A stretch of 64,000 nucleotides of DNA, taken from contig NZ_KQ954246.1 in the NCBI RefSeq assembly GCF_001519075.1, positions 707,591 through 771,590 on the forward strand, written 5' to 3'. The DNA is from Novosphingobium fuchskuhlense (GTDB taxonomy: Bacteria > Pseudomonadota > Alphaproteobacteria > Sphingomonadales > Sphingomonadaceae). A program made the position numbers and the translations under genes. The notes below the pieces were generated by a model. That model did not search any database. It was not told the origin of the DNA and saw only the letters and a program-made list of their open reading frames with translations. The first letter of the stretch is position 1. Every line of letters begins with the position of its first letter. Below, in pieces: positions 17,914-26,817 of this stretch.

Positions 17914-18417
17914 TCAGGAGATGGACCGCTCGAGCACGACCATCTTGTAGGGCACATCCATCGGCAGCGGGAAGGGCCGCAGTTCGCCGGTGCGGCTGTA
18001 GCCGCGCCGTTCGTAGTACGCGATGAGATCGGTGCGGACATGAAGTACCATGCCTTCAACGACCCGCGCGCCGAATTCCCTGACGGCAAGACCCTCCCCT
18101 TCGCTGAGTAGGGCGCTCCCAAGGCCACCGGCCTGCAAGGTGGGAGAAACGCAAAGCAAACCCATATACGCGCGGCCGTCGCCTAGATCGGTGACCGTGA
18201 CCGTGCCAATCAGTGTGCCATCCTGTTCGGCCAGAAGGACGCGTTTCTCGGGCGCCGCAATCATCGCGGCGACTTCCTCGGGCGTGGTGCGGTTTCCGTC
18301 GAGCAGATCGGCCTCGTTTGTCCAACCTTGTCTCGCGCTTTCGCCCCTGTAGCCGCTTTCGATCAGGGCGCGCAGCTTTTGCGCGTCAGATGCTTGTGCA
18401 ATCCGGTAGGCGATCAT
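17914..18417 (-). CDS. GNAT-family N-acetyltransferase
   Basis: A 167-residue GNAT domain protein that transfers an acyl group from acetyl-CoA to an amine. The start MIAYRIAQASDAQKLRALIE and the central strand GTVTVTDLGDGRAYMGLLCVSPTLQAGGLGSALL match the fold. The QAGGLGSAL stretch corresponds to the acetyl-CoA pyrophosphate loop (Q/RxxGxG/A). The C-terminal YYERRGYSRTGE is the usual last helix and strand. The substrate is unknown. It lies 12 bp downstream of pyrF on the same strand and may be in the lapA-pyrF transcript. Confidence 0.85.
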   Translation of the reverse strand: MIAYRIAQASDAQKLRALIESGYRGESARQGWTNEADLLDGNRTTPEEVAAMIAAPEKRVLLAEQDGTLIGTVTVTDLGDGRAYMGLLCVSPTLQAGGLGSALLSEGEGLAVREFGARVVEGMVLHVRTDLIAYYERRGYSRTGELRPFPLPMDVPYKMVVLERSIS

Positions 18418-18428
18418 GGCGGGCTGAC

Positions 18429-19103
18429 TCAGAGCGTGGCTTCGATGGCGCGGGCCGCGGCGACGGGGTCTTCGGCGCGGCTGATCGGGCGGCCGATGAC
18501 GAGGACGCTGGCCCCATCGCGGCGGGCGGCGGCGGGGGTGACGATGCGCTTCTGGTCCGCGGTATGCCCGGTATCGGGGCGAAGGCCGGGGACGACGAAG
18601 AAGCCGTTCTTCCAGCGCTTGTGGATCGCGCCGACTTCGTGGCCCGAACAGACGATGCCATCGAGCCCGGCTTCCTGCGCCAGATCGGCCAGCCGCAGCG
18701 CCTGATCGTGCGCGCCGCCCGGAACGCCGACACCGGCGAGGTCATCGTCATCGAGGCTGGTGAGGACGGTGACCGCGACAACCTTGCAGTGCTCGCCCGC
18801 AGCGGCCTTGGCGTCTTCCATCATCGCACGGCCGCCGGCGGCGTGGATCGTGACGATCGCGGGTTCAAGCACGTGGATCGACTGCATCGCGGCGGCGACA
18901 GTGTTGGGGATGTCGTGCAGCTTGAGGTCGAGGAAAACCGGAAGGCCCAGCTTTGCCACTTCGTGGACGCCGTGGTGGCCGTGCGCGCAGAAGAATTCGA
19001 GGCCGAGCTTCACCCCGCCGATATGGCCCCTGACCTTCTGCGCCAGCGCGATGGCGGCATCGAGACGCGGGAGATCAAGCGCGAGATAGACGGGATTGCT
19101 CAT
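18429..19103 (-). CDS. pyrF: orotidine 5'-phosphate decarboxylase
   Basis: Decarboxylates OMP to UMP, the last step of de novo pyrimidine synthesis. The 224-residue TIM barrel shows LALDLPRLDAAIALA at the start and the catalytic LDLKLHDIPNTV (Lys-Asp-x-x-x-x-Lys/Asp tetrad region) near residue 60. The phosphate-binding PGLRPD and VIGRPISRAEDPV are near the end. The start overlaps the stop of the lapA-like gene by 4 bp (ATGA), so the two are coupled. This lapA-pyrF-trpF order is commonly conserved in sphingomonads, here with two genes inserted after pyrF. Confidence 0.96.
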   Translation of the reverse strand: MSNPVYLALDLPRLDAAIALAQKVRGHIGGVKLGLEFFCAHGHHGVHEVAKLGLPVFLDLKLHDIPNTVAAAMQSIHVLEPAIVTIHAAGGRAMMEDAKAAAGEHCKVVAVTVLTSLDDDDLAGVGVPGGAHDQALRLADLAQEAGLDGIVCSGHEVGAIHKRWKNGFFVVPGLRPDTGHTADQKRIVTPAAARRDGASVLVIGRPISRAEDPVAAARAIEATL

Positions 19104-19402
19104 GGGGCTTCGTTTGCTTTCTTCGATGCGGCGTCGAGCTGGGTGGAGGAGAGCGAGGCGCTTCCGGCCAGCGTGGTTTCAAGATTGGCGATGCGGCGCG
19201 AGAGCCGCCAGCGCGTGGTGCGGTGGATCAGCCACATGGGGACGAGGCCGAGGAGGAACGCGGCGATGACGAGCGCGGGCAGCTTGGTATCGAGAACGAG
19301 GCCCTGCCAGACGTGAAGTTCGACCGGCTGCCAGTTCGCGGCGGAAAAGGCGGCCAGCGCGGCCACGATCACAAGCCACAGGATCGTGCGCAGTGATTTC
19401 AT
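19100..19402 (-). CDS. LapA-domain (DUF1049) inner-membrane protein
   Basis: A 100-residue protein with two transmembrane helices (about residues 5-22 and 42-62) flanking NWQPVELHVWQGLVLDTKLP, the pattern of LapA/YciS proteins. In E. coli LapA with LapB tunes lipopolysaccharide synthesis by controlling LpxC turnover. The C-terminal cytoplasmic part (RRIANLETTLAG) is a short coiled-coil stretch. It is the first gene of a coupled pair with pyrF. I give no symbol because an LpxC-related role has not been shown for sphingomonad members. Confidence 0.85.
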   Translation of the reverse strand: MKSLRTILWLVIVAALAAFSAANWQPVELHVWQGLVLDTKLPALVIAAFLLGLVPMWLIHRTTRWRLSRRIANLETTLAGSASLSSTQLDAASKKANEAP

Positions 19403-19466
19403 GCGGGTCCCCTCGCGTTGTTTCGGACCAAGCTAGTCCGCTTTGGCGCGCAAGGCGAGTCCTGCC

Positions 19467-20780
19467 TTACGCCCCGAAAACGCGGGCGAAGATCGTGTCG
19501 ACGGCCTTGAAATGGTAATCGAGGTTGAACTTGTCCTCGAGTTCCTGCGCGCTCATCACCGCGCTGACTTCGGGATCGGCCTTCAGCAGTTCGAGCAGCG
19601 AGAGCTGGCCGTCCGACTGCCAGACCTGCATCGCGTTGCGCTGGACGAGCCGGTAGGAATCGTCGCGCGTGAGGCCCGCCTGGGTGAGCGCGAGGAGCAC
19701 ACGCTGCGAGTGGACGAGGCCACCCATGCGGTCGAGGTTCTTCTGCATCCGCTCAGGGTACACGAGCAGCTTGTCGATCACGCCGGTGAGGCGGGCGAGC
19801 GCGAAATCGAGTGTGATCGTCGCGTCCGGGCCGATGTAGCGCTCGACCGAGGAGTGCGAGATATCGCGCTCGTGCCACAGGGCGACGTTCTCCAGCGCAG
19901 GCGTGACGGCGGAGCGGACCACGCGGGCGAGGCCGGTGAGGTTTTCCGTCAGCACCGGGTTGCGCTTGTGCGGCATCGCCGAGGAGCCCTTCTGGCCGGG
20001 CGAGAAGTATTCCTCCGCCTCCAGCACTTCGGTGCGCTGCAAGTGGCGCACTTCGGTGGCGAGGCGCTCGATGCTGCTGGCGATCACGCCGAGCACGGCG
20101 AAGAACATGGCGTGCCGGTCGCGCGGGATGACCTGCGTCGAGACGGGTTCGACGCTCAGCCCAAGTTTTTCGGCGACATGGGCTTCGACGGCAGGGTCGA
20201 TGTTGGCGAAGGTGCCGACGGCGCCCGAAATGGCGCACGTGGCGACTTCGGCGCGCGCGGCGACGAGGCGCGCCCAGCAGCGGTCGAACTCGGCATAGGC
20301 CTGCGCGAGCTTGAGGCCGAAGGTGGTCGGCTCGGCATGGATGCCGTGGCTGCGGCCGATGGTGGGCGTGTACTTGTGCTCCACCGCGCGGCGCTTGATG
20401 GCGTCCAGCAGCGCGTCGATGTCCGCGATGAGGATATCGGCGGCCTGCGTCAGCTGGACGTTCAGCGTGGTGTCGAGCACGTCGGAGCTTGTCATGCCCT
20501 GGTGCATGAAGCGGGCTTCGGGGCCGACTTCCTTGGCCACCCAATCGAGGAAGGCGATGACGTCGTGCTTGGTGACCGCCTCGATCGCGTCGATGGCGGC
20601 AACGTCGATGGCCGGATTGGTGGCCCACCAGTCCCACAGCGCCTTGGCGGCGGACGGCGGGACGACGCCAAGCTCGCCGAGCTTCTCGGTCGCGTGCGCC
20701 TCGATCTCGAACCAGATGCGATAGCGCGCTTCCGGCTCCCAGATCGCGGTCATCGCGGGGCGGGCATAACGGGGGACCAT
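19467..20780 (-). CDS. purB: adenylosuccinate lyase
   Basis: Catalyses two fumarate-releasing steps in purine synthesis, on SAICAR and on adenylosuccinate. The 437-residue protein has the fumarase/aspartase-superfamily signature SSAMPHKRNPVLTENL, with the catalytic serine loop, near residue 265. GRSHGIHAEPTTFG near residue 145 carries a catalytic His, and MTSSDVLDTTLN is near residue 95. The N-terminus MVPRYARPAMTAIWEPEARY is typical of the short bacterial PurB. It is a monocistronic-looking gene, 64 bp upstream of the lapA start and 74 bp from the NRDE gene. Confidence 0.97.
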   Translation of the reverse strand: MVPRYARPAMTAIWEPEARYRIWFEIEAHATEKLGELGVVPPSAAKALWDWWATNPAIDVAAIDAIEAVTKHDVIAFLDWVAKEVGPEARFMHQGMTSSDVLDTTLNVQLTQAADILIADIDALLDAIKRRAVEHKYTPTIGRSHGIHAEPTTFGLKLAQAYAEFDRCWARLVAARAEVATCAISGAVGTFANIDPAVEAHVAEKLGLSVEPVSTQVIPRDRHAMFFAVLGVIASSIERLATEVRHLQRTEVLEAEEYFSPGQKGSSAMPHKRNPVLTENLTGLARVVRSAVTPALENVALWHERDISHSSVERYIGPDATITLDFALARLTGVIDKLLVYPERMQKNLDRMGGLVHSQRVLLALTQAGLTRDDSYRLVQRNAMQVWQSDGQLSLLELLKADPEVSAVMSAQELEDKFNLDYHFKAVDTIFARVFGA

Positions 20781-20854
20781 GGGCGACTCCTCAAGCGGGC
20801 TTACGTGGGGGAGCCGCTAGGAGGCGGTGGCCGGGAAGGCAAGAGGGGCACGCT

Positions 20855-21559
20855 TCAGGTTGTGAAGGTGAGGTCGGTCTCGCCCGTGGTCTGGCCAGCA
20901 TCATCGAAGCGGCGCTCGATGATGCGCGCGGCGCCGTCTGCCGCGATGGTGAGAATGGTGGAACAGCGCGTGCCGTAGAGCGGATTGCGGATGAAGACGG
21001 AGGAGAAACGGGCTTCGGGGCCCTCTCCGGCAAGCTCGGTCTGATCCGCCAGCGCGGCAAGGAGGGGGTCGGGATCATCGCGGCCCGTATCCAGCCACCG
21101 GCCGAGCGCAGACTGGAGTGCAGTTGTCTTGGCCCAGGGCTGCTCATGCGGGCCGTTCGAGAGTCCGTGGATGCCGGGGGCGAGGGAGCGACGGCGGACT
21201 GCTGGGTGGTTGGTGAGGTGCCAGGCCCCCTGAGCATCGGCCATGAAGAGGTTGAACGGGTTCATGGTTTCCGGCGCGGCGGGTTCGTGTCCCGCCAGCC
21301 AGTCGGTGACCAGTGCGCCGCGCGAGGCGAGGTGGGGGAGGGGGTAGCCATCGACGCGCAGGTTGGTGACGAGCGCGAAGCGGCCCGCGTCATTCACACC
21401 CAGCCAGGTTCCGCCGGCCTGCAGATCGCGCCCGGCGATCACGCCGTTGTCCCAGCGGGCCAGCGGCGCGGTGGGGCGTACGTGGAACTCGTCGCGGTTG
21501 CCGATGACGACAAGGCGCCAACGCGGGTGCACGCGGAAGGCGGCAGCGGCGACGCACAT
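20855..21559 (-). CDS. NRDE/TANGO2-family protein
   Basis: A 234-residue member of the TANGO2 family. The signature Asn-Arg-Asp-Glu occurs as VVIGNRDEFHVRPTAPL near residue 20, followed by the family pattern WDNGVIAGRDLQAGGTWLGVN. A second conserved cluster is LSNGPHEQPWAKT near residue 135. The N-terminal Cys2 after the initiator Met fits the Ntn-hydrolase-like fold proposed for the family. Eukaryotic TANGO2 affects Golgi, haem or acyl-CoA handling; the bacterial role is unknown. The gene begins 1 bp after the radC stop, so both are probably on one transcript. Confidence 0.85.
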   Translation of the reverse strand: MCVAAAAFRVHPRWRLVVIGNRDEFHVRPTAPLARWDNGVIAGRDLQAGGTWLGVNDAGRFALVTNLRVDGYPLPHLASRGALVTDWLAGHEPAAPETMNPFNLFMADAQGAWHLTNHPAVRRRSLAPGIHGLSNGPHEQPWAKTTALQSALGRWLDTGRDDPDPLLAALADQTELAGEGPEARFSSVFIRNPLYGTRCSTILTIAADGAARIIERRFDDAGQTTGETDLTFTT

Positions 21560-21560
21560 G

Positions 21561-22304
21561 TCAGATCAGGCCCTTGGCCTTGAGGCTGACATGGCCTTGC
21601 CGCCCGATGATCACGTGATCGTGGACCGTGACGCCCAGCAACCGGCCGGCCTCGATGATCTTCTGCGTGATCTGGATATCGGCGCGGCTGGGCTCCGGGC
21701 TGCCCGAGGGGTGATTGTGCACCAGAATCAGCGCGGCAGCGCCGATGGCCATCGCCTTGGCGATGATCTCGCGCGTGTAGATCGCCGATTCATCGAGCGT
21801 GCCGTCACTCACGATCTGATCGAGGATCAGCCGGTTCTGCGTGTTGAGATAGAGCACCCGCACCCGTTCGTGGTTGAGGTGGGCCATGTCGATGTGGAGA
21901 TAATCGAGCAGCGCCTGCCAGCTGGACAGGACCGGCTCCTCGCGCACGGTCTGCCGGGCGAGACGCCGCGCCGAAATGCCGACGATCTTGAGCGCGGCCG
22001 CCGCCGCCTCCTTGATCCCCGGCACGCCCATGAGCGTCTGCGCATCGGCGTTGAGCACCCCGGCCAGACTGCCGAAGCGCTGGAGCAGCATGCGCGCATG
22101 CGGTTTGACGTCCTGCCGGGGGATCGCGGTCATCAGGAGATATTCGATGACCTCGTGATCGCCCAGCGCATCGTCCCCGCCCTCGAGCAGCCGCTTCCTG
22201 AGGCGCGCGCGGTGACCGGACGGATCGAGCCCCGCTTCGCGCACGCGGTCCTTGTCAGAAAGGGTGCGCGCGGGCTGGGGAAAGAGGCTGGGCGGATCGT
22301 CCAT
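21561..22304 (-). CDS. radC: RadC/JAB-domain protein
   Basis: A 247-residue protein with an N-terminal UPF0758 helix-hairpin-helix region (FGSLAGVLNADAQTLMGVPGIKEAAA). The C-terminal JAB/MPN metallopeptidase-like domain carries the zinc motif LVHNHPSGSPEPSRAD (HxHx7SxxD). Despite the historic name, a direct role in recombination repair is not supported; the domain is often linked to mobile DNA. I choose the ATG at 22304 (MDDPPSLFPQPARTLS) rather than earlier codons, because upstream residues are low-complexity Arg/Pro. It diverges from ydbH across under 90 bp. Confidence 0.92.
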   Translation of the reverse strand: MDDPPSLFPQPARTLSDKDRVREAGLDPSGHRARLRKRLLEGGDDALGDHEVIEYLLMTAIPRQDVKPHARMLLQRFGSLAGVLNADAQTLMGVPGIKEAAAAALKIVGISARRLARQTVREEPVLSSWQALLDYLHIDMAHLNHERVRVLYLNTQNRLILDQIVSDGTLDESAIYTREIIAKAMAIGAAALILVHNHPSGSPEPSRADIQITQKIIEAGRLLGVTVHDHVIIGRQGHVSLKAKGLI

Positions 22305-22390
22305 GGGCTGAACGCGAATGTGCCTGCCTCTGCCGCGCGGTGCAAGCCGCGGCATTGCGTCGCCCGTCCGGCTGGGCAACAAGAGCGGCA

Positions 22391-25300
22391 ATGCCGGACG
22401 ATGCAGAGCCTATGAACGAATCGCCGGGCGGTGCGCCGGCGGTGCGGCAAACCGGAAAGCGGCGCCGGCTTGCGCTGGTTTCGGCGGGAGTGCTGGCGGC
22501 GCTTGCCGTGGGCCTGTGGTCGGCGCGCGAGCAGATCGCCGGTGGCCTGATCGACCGCCAACTGGCGCAGATGGGCCTGCCGGGGCGCTATACGATCGAG
22601 TCGATCAGTGCGGACCGGCAGATCCTGCGGGGCATCGTGATCGGCGATCCTGCACATCCCGATCTCACCGTCGAGCGTGCCGAAGTGCGGCTGGCCTATG
22701 GGCTGACGGGGCCGCGTATCGGGCAGATCATTCTCGTGCGGCCAAGGCTTTACGGCGCATACCGCCAGGGCCACCTGAGCCTTGGCGCGCTCGACAAGGT
22801 GGTGCTGGCCAACGCGCCATCGGGCAACGCGCCAGGACTGCCCGATCTTGACCTCACGGTGATCGACGGCCGCGCCGTGCTCGAAAGCGAATTTGGCCGT
22901 CTGGCCGTCAAGGCAGACGGGACGGGCAATCTGGCCGGCGGTTTCAAGGGCACGCTGGCCGCGATCATGCCGCAGGTGGCGGCGGGCGGATGCAGCGGCG
23001 CGCGGCTGACGGCCTATGGCGCGATCTCGGTGGCGGACGGCCGGCCGCGTTTTGCCGGGCCGGTGCGGCTGAACGGGCTGACCTGCGGCAAGGACCTGTC
23101 CACCGGACCTGCCGCGCTGGCGCTCGACGTGACGGGCGACAAGGACCTTGGCGGCGCGGCGATCAGGGGCAAGCTGGAAGCGGGCACGCTGGCCGCGCGG
23201 GGCATGGCCGCCTCGCGCCTCGCGCTTGGCGGCGAACTCGTGTTCAAGCTGGGCGAACTGCGCGGGCACGTGGTGAGCGAAGCTGCCGGGGTGCGCACGG
23301 CAGGTCTGGTGGCAGGAACGCTCGGGATTGACGGCGATCTCGATGTGAAGGCGGGCGGGGAGAGCGTGGTGCTGCGCGGCGCGGTTTCGGGCCGGGGACT
23401 CGCGCGAGGGGCCGCGACCGAACGCGCCCTTGCCGGGGCCGCCGCCGCCGCAGAAGGCACACTGGCCGCGCCGTTGCTCGCCCGGCTGCGCGGCGCGCTG
23501 GCACGCGAGGAGCGCGGCAGCCGGCTGGCGGGCGATGTGGTGCTGCGCCGCGAGGGCGTGAAATGGAGCCTCGTTGCGCCGAGCGCGGCGGTGCGCGGCG
23601 GCAGCGGGGCGGCGCTGCTCTCGGTGTCGCGCCTGCAGGTCGCCTCGCAGCCGGGCCGCCTGCCGAGCCTTGCGGGCAATTTCGCGATGGCGGGCGAGGG
23701 CCTGCCGCCGATCACCGGGCGGATGGAGCCGGGTGCGGGCGGCCGGCCGGCGCTGAAGCTGCGAATGGCCGCCTATCGCAGCGGGGCGGACATGCTGGCG
23801 CTGCCCTTGCTCGAGGTGGCACAGGGGCCGGGCGGCGCGCTGACCTTCAGCGGTATCGCCGAGGCATCGGGCGCGATCCCCGGCGGCGCGGTGAGCGGCC
23901 TCAGCCTGCCGATTGCCGGAACCATCAGCCCGCGCGGCGATCTCGCGCTGTGGGAGCGCTGCGTGACGCCGGCGTTCACCAGCCTCCAGGTGGGGGCCGT
24001 CACGCTGGACCGGCGGCAGCTGACGGTCTGTCCGGCAGGGGGGCAGGCGATCGTGCGCTATGGCGCGGGGGGCTTCAGCGCGGCCCTTGGCATGTCCGCC
24101 CTCGCGCTCAGCGGGCGGCTTGGCGAAACACCGCTGGTTTTGAGCACCGGGCCGGTTGGCCTTGCCTGGCCCGGCACGCTGACGCTGCGCGGCGCGGACG
24201 TCACGCTGGGGCAGGGCGAGGCGGCGACGCGGGTGAAGCTGGCCAATCTGGTCGCGCGCCTCGGCAAGGACTTCGCAGGCACGTTCGGCGGCGTCGACGC
24301 GAGGCTCGCCGCCGTGCCGATCGACCTGACCGATGCGGCGGGCGACTGGCGCTTTGCCGAGGGCGCGCTGACCCTCAGCGGTGTGCACTTTGCCGCCGCC
24401 GACCGGTTCCAGCCGGCGCGGTTCAAGACGCTGGCCGGCGAGAATGCTGTCCTCACGCTGAAGGATAACCGCATCGCCGCCGAGGCGGTGCTGCGCGAAC
24501 CGGATTCGAGGGCCGAGGTGGTGCGGGTCAGCCTGGCGCATGATCTCGCCACGGCACGCGGCCACGCCGATCTCGCGGTCGATGGCCTTGTCTTCGACAA
24601 GCGCAAGATCGTGCCCGGCAAGGTCGGCGGGCTGCAGGTCGATACGCTGGCGCCGCAGTTCAAGGGCGTGATCGCGCTCGCCGAAGGAACGGTGCGCGGG
24701 ACCGGGCGGGTCGACTGGACGGACAGGACCCTGACCAGCACCGGCACGTTCGGCACCGATGGGTTCGATTTCGCGGCGGCATTCGGCCCGGTGAAGGCCG
24801 TTTCGGGTACGCTCCACTTCACCGATCTGATCGGCATGGCCACGGCCCCGCACCAGATCCTCCATGTGGGTTCGGCCAACCCGGGGATCGAAGTGAACGA
24901 CGGCGTGGTCGATATCGAACTGCTGCCGGGACAGGTCGTGCGCATCAACGGCGGCGTCTGGCCGTTCCTCGGCGGCAAGTTGCGCCTGTCACCGGGGGAC
25001 CTCAGGCTGACGGTCAACGAGCCGCGCCGCTTCCGGATCGAGATCGAGAACCTCGATGCGGCCAAGTTCCTCGAGCGGATGGAACTGGCCAACCTTTCGG
25101 CGACCGGCGTGTTCGACGGGGTGCTGCCGCTGGAATTCGATGCCAGCGGGGGGCGCATCATCGGCGGCGAACTGGTGTCGCGCCTGCCCGGCGGCACCGT
25201 CTCCTATGTCGGTGCCCTGTCTTACAAGGACTTGTCGATGATGGCGAACTTCGCGTTCGACGCGCTGAAATCGCTGGATTATTCGAGCATGACGATCGGC

Positions 25301-25579
25301 ATGGACGGCAATCTGGCCGGAGACGTGATCACGCGCGTCCAGTTCAGTGGCATCCGCCAGGGCAAGGATGCCAAGCAGAATTTCCTGACCCGGCAGATCG
25401 CCAGGGTGCCGCTGCAGTTCAACGTCAACATCCACGCGCCATTCTACAGCCTGATCAGTTCGATGAACCCGCAGCCGCCGCCGGGAGCGTTCCGCGGTCT
25501 TCCCAGAACCTTGCAGCCACCTGCCAGCGGCGTTCAGCCTTCGGTCAGCAGTTCCACGCCAAAAGGAGCCGGCAATTGA
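22391..25579 (+). CDS. ydbH: YdbH-family AsmA-like intermembrane lipid transport protein
   Basis: A large (about 1062-residue) protein anchored by one N-terminal transmembrane helix (LALVSAGVLAALAVGLW) with the rest in the periplasm. It resembles E. coli YdbH, which with TamB and YhdP forms a bridge thought to move phospholipids from inner to outer membrane. The body is a long series of beta-rich AsmA/TamB-like repeats with many Gly-Asp turns, and the last 250 residues hold the conserved YdbH C-terminal region (VVDIELLPGQVVRINGGVWP). The following ynbE- and ydbL-like genes confirm the assignment by context. A later ATG at 22412 is an alternative start. Confidence 0.85.
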   Translation: MPDDAEPMNESPGGAPAVRQTGKRRRLALVSAGVLAALAVGLWSAREQIAGGLIDRQLAQMGLPGRYTIESISADRQILRGIVIGDPAHPDLTVERAEVRLAYGLTGPRIGQIILVRPRLYGAYRQGHLSLGALDKVVLANAPSGNAPGLPDLDLTVIDGRAVLESEFGRLAVKADGTGNLAGGFKGTLAAIMPQVAAGGCSGARLTAYGAISVADGRPRFAGPVRLNGLTCGKDLSTGPAALALDVTGDKDLGGAAIRGKLEAGTLAARGMAASRLALGGELVFKLGELRGHVVSEAAGVRTAGLVAGTLGIDGDLDVKAGGESVVLRGAVSGRGLARGAATERALAGAAAAAEGTLAAPLLARLRGALAREERGSRLAGDVVLRREGVKWSLVAPSAAVRGGSGAALLSVSRLQVASQPGRLPSLAGNFAMAGEGLPPITGRMEPGAGGRPALKLRMAAYRSGADMLALPLLEVAQGPGGALTFSGIAEASGAIPGGAVSGLSLPIAGTISPRGDLALWERCVTPAFTSLQVGAVTLDRRQLTVCPAGGQAIVRYGAGGFSAALGMSALALSGRLGETPLVLSTGPVGLAWPGTLTLRGADVTLGQGEAATRVKLANLVARLGKDFAGTFGGVDARLAAVPIDLTDAAGDWRFAEGALTLSGVHFAAADRFQPARFKTLAGENAVLTLKDNRIAAEAVLREPDSRAEVVRVSLAHDLATARGHADLAVDGLVFDKRKIVPGKVGGLQVDTLAPQFKGVIALAEGTVRGTGRVDWTDRTLTSTGTFGTDGFDFAAAFGPVKAVSGTLHFTDLIGMATAPHQILHVGSANPGIEVNDGVVDIELLPGQVVRINGGVWPFLGGKLRLSPGDLRLTVNEPRRFRIEIENLDAAKFLERMELANLSATGVFDGVLPLEFDASGGRIIGGELVSRLPGGTVSYVGALSYKDLSMMANFAFDALKSLDYSSMTIGMDGNLAGDVITRVQFSGIRQGKDAKQNFLTRQIARVPLQFNVNIHAPFYSLISSMNPQPPPGAFRGLPRTLQPPASGVQPSVSSSTPKGAGN

Positions 25580-25635
25580 CGTTGATCAGCAACCCTGCAA
25601 CCACGTGGCCCATCAAGGTTGAGGGGCTGGGCAGA

Positions 25636-25842
25636 ATGGCGGGGACAGGCAGACGACTGCGGCAATTGCGCCTCGCGGCCGTGTTGGCGGCAGGCTCGAT
25701 GCTGACGGGCGGGTGCATTACCGTGAAGGCGCCCGACAAGCCGATCGTCATCGAGCTCAACATCAACATCAAGCAGGAAGTGGTCTATCGCCTGGCCGGA
25801 GACGCCAGCCAGACGATCGACAATAACAAGGACATTTTCTGA
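25636..25842 (+). CDS. ynbE: YnbE-like outer-membrane lipoprotein
   Basis: A 68-residue lipoprotein with a signal sequence LRLAAVLAAGSMLTGGC ending in a lipobox (LTGGC). The mature part CITVKAPDKPIVIELNINI carries the PDKPIVIELNINIK motif of YnbE proteins. In E. coli YnbE is an outer-membrane partner of YdbH and forms multimers by beta-strand stacking, completing the bridge to the outer membrane (family knowledge). The start at 25636 has gagggg upstream and gives a standard signal peptide; a TTG at 25576 overlapping the ydbH stop would add 20 odd residues. It is followed after 1 bp by ydbL. Confidence 0.85.
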   Translation: MAGTGRRLRQLRLAAVLAAGSMLTGGCITVKAPDKPIVIELNINIKQEVVYRLAGDASQTIDNNKDIF

Positions 25843-25843
25843 G

Positions 25844-26233
25844 ATGGCACGCACATTTGGAAAACTCGGGCTGGCGGGCGCCGCACTGGCCGTGGCCGGC
25901 ATGATCCCTGCCGCCGCGCAGGCGCAGCGCGATCCGGCCTATGCCGCGGCGCGCGCGGCCGGGCAGGTGGGCGAGAAGGTTGATGGCTACCTCGGCTATG
26001 TCATGCCCCCGAGCCCCTCGCTCAAGGCGGTGATCGACGAGCTCAACATCAAGCGCAAGGCCGTCTATGCCGACAAGGCCGCTGCAGCCCATGCGACGGT
26101 GGAGGAATATGCGCTGACATCGGGATGCCTGCTGATCTCGCAGACGACGCCGGGCGAGAAGTACCAGGGCCCCGACGGCAGCTGGCAGACGCGCACGTCC
26201 GCACCGCCGCTGCGCGATTCGCGCTGCCCCTGA
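25844..26233 (+). CDS. ydbL: YdbL-family (DUF1318) periplasmic protein
   Basis: A 129-residue protein with a Sec signal peptide ending AAAQAQ near residue 27. Its mature part has RDPAYAAARAAGQVGEKVDGYLGYV and the DUF1318 pattern ELNIKRKAVYADKAAAAHATVEEYALTSGC. E. coli YdbL is thought to act as a chaperone preventing uncontrolled multimerisation of YnbE. Its ATG lies 1 bp after the ynbE stop, so ydbH-ynbE-ydbL form a tight operon. It ends with a Pro/Arg-rich tail that is not conserved in E. coli. A hairpin at 26252-26287 after the stop may end the transcript. Confidence 0.85.
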   Translation: MARTFGKLGLAGAALAVAGMIPAAAQAQRDPAYAAARAAGQVGEKVDGYLGYVMPPSPSLKAVIDELNIKRKAVYADKAAAAHATVEEYALTSGCLLISQTTPGEKYQGPDGSWQTRTSAPPLRDSRCP

Positions 26234-26333
26234 GTTCAAATCGCGGTAAAAACAGACGCGCGCCAGGTCGATGATCCAGGGCGCGTCTTCGCACATGCCG
26301 CAATTCCGCCGTTTACAGCACCTTCTGCTGCGG

Positions 26334-26362
26334 TTGACTTGCCAAGCCGCCCTTCCTAAAGG
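26334..26362 (+). promoter_or_regulatory. possible promoter of the F0 ATP synthase operon
   Basis: A TTGACT hexamer at 26334-26339 and TAAAGG at 26357-26362 are 17 bp apart, close to sigma-70 spacing. They lie about 75 bp before atpI in the 200-bp gap after ydbL. The -10 element is weak, so this is only a candidate. Confidence 0.35.
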
Positions 26363-26435
26363 GCCGGTGCCCTTGACGGGGGACCGTTTCCCGCGCCAGG
26401 CCCCTTGCGCTGCTTGAAGGCGAAAGAAGGCTGGC

Positions 26436-26753
26436 ATGGTTGACGACCCTGACCGTGAGGACCCCATCGGCGCGGATGCCCGGATCGCATCGCTTGAAGC
26501 GCGGCTTGCCGCGGCCAAGCGTCACGAAGCGGAGCGGACGCGCAGCGGCCAGCAAGGCGCCGACGCGGGCTACCGCCTTGGCAACCAGGTACTGGCCGAG
26601 CTGCTGGGGGGAATGATCGGGGGTGCGGCGGTTGGCGTGGCCATTGACTGGTTCGTCGGACGCGGCCACTGGGGCCTGATGGTGATGCTGTTCCTCGGGA
26701 TCGCAGTCGCCTTCAGAAACATCATCCGGATTGCGAACCGGCGTTCCGATTGA
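26436..26753 (+). CDS. atpI: F0F1 ATP synthase subunit I (AtpI)
   Basis: A 105-residue membrane protein that helps assemble the c-ring or supplies Mg2+, and is not essential. The N-terminal half is a charged coiled-coil-like region (ARIASLEARLAAAKRHE). The C-terminal half has two helices around GGMIGGAAVGVAIDWFVG and WGLMVMLFLGIAVAFRNI, the AtpI pattern of alphaproteobacteria. It is the first gene of an F0-only cluster in which atpB follows after 64 bp. F1 genes are absent, as expected because alphaproteobacteria encode F1 at a separate locus. Confidence 0.9.
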   Translation: MVDDPDREDPIGADARIASLEARLAAAKRHEAERTRSGQQGADAGYRLGNQVLAELLGGMIGGAAVGVAIDWFVGRGHWGLMVMLFLGIAVAFRNIIRIANRRSD

Positions 26754-26817
26754 GCCCCAGGACCGGGGGCCGCATCGGAAGGCCGTTTTGGCATAACAGG
26801 AAACGGGATTTTCGCGC

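Noticed and set aside
22133..24865. 910-codon minus-strand open frame opposite ydbH
   Set aside because: It is His/Arg/Gln-rich, has no recognisable domain and is the antisense shadow of a GC-rich gene.
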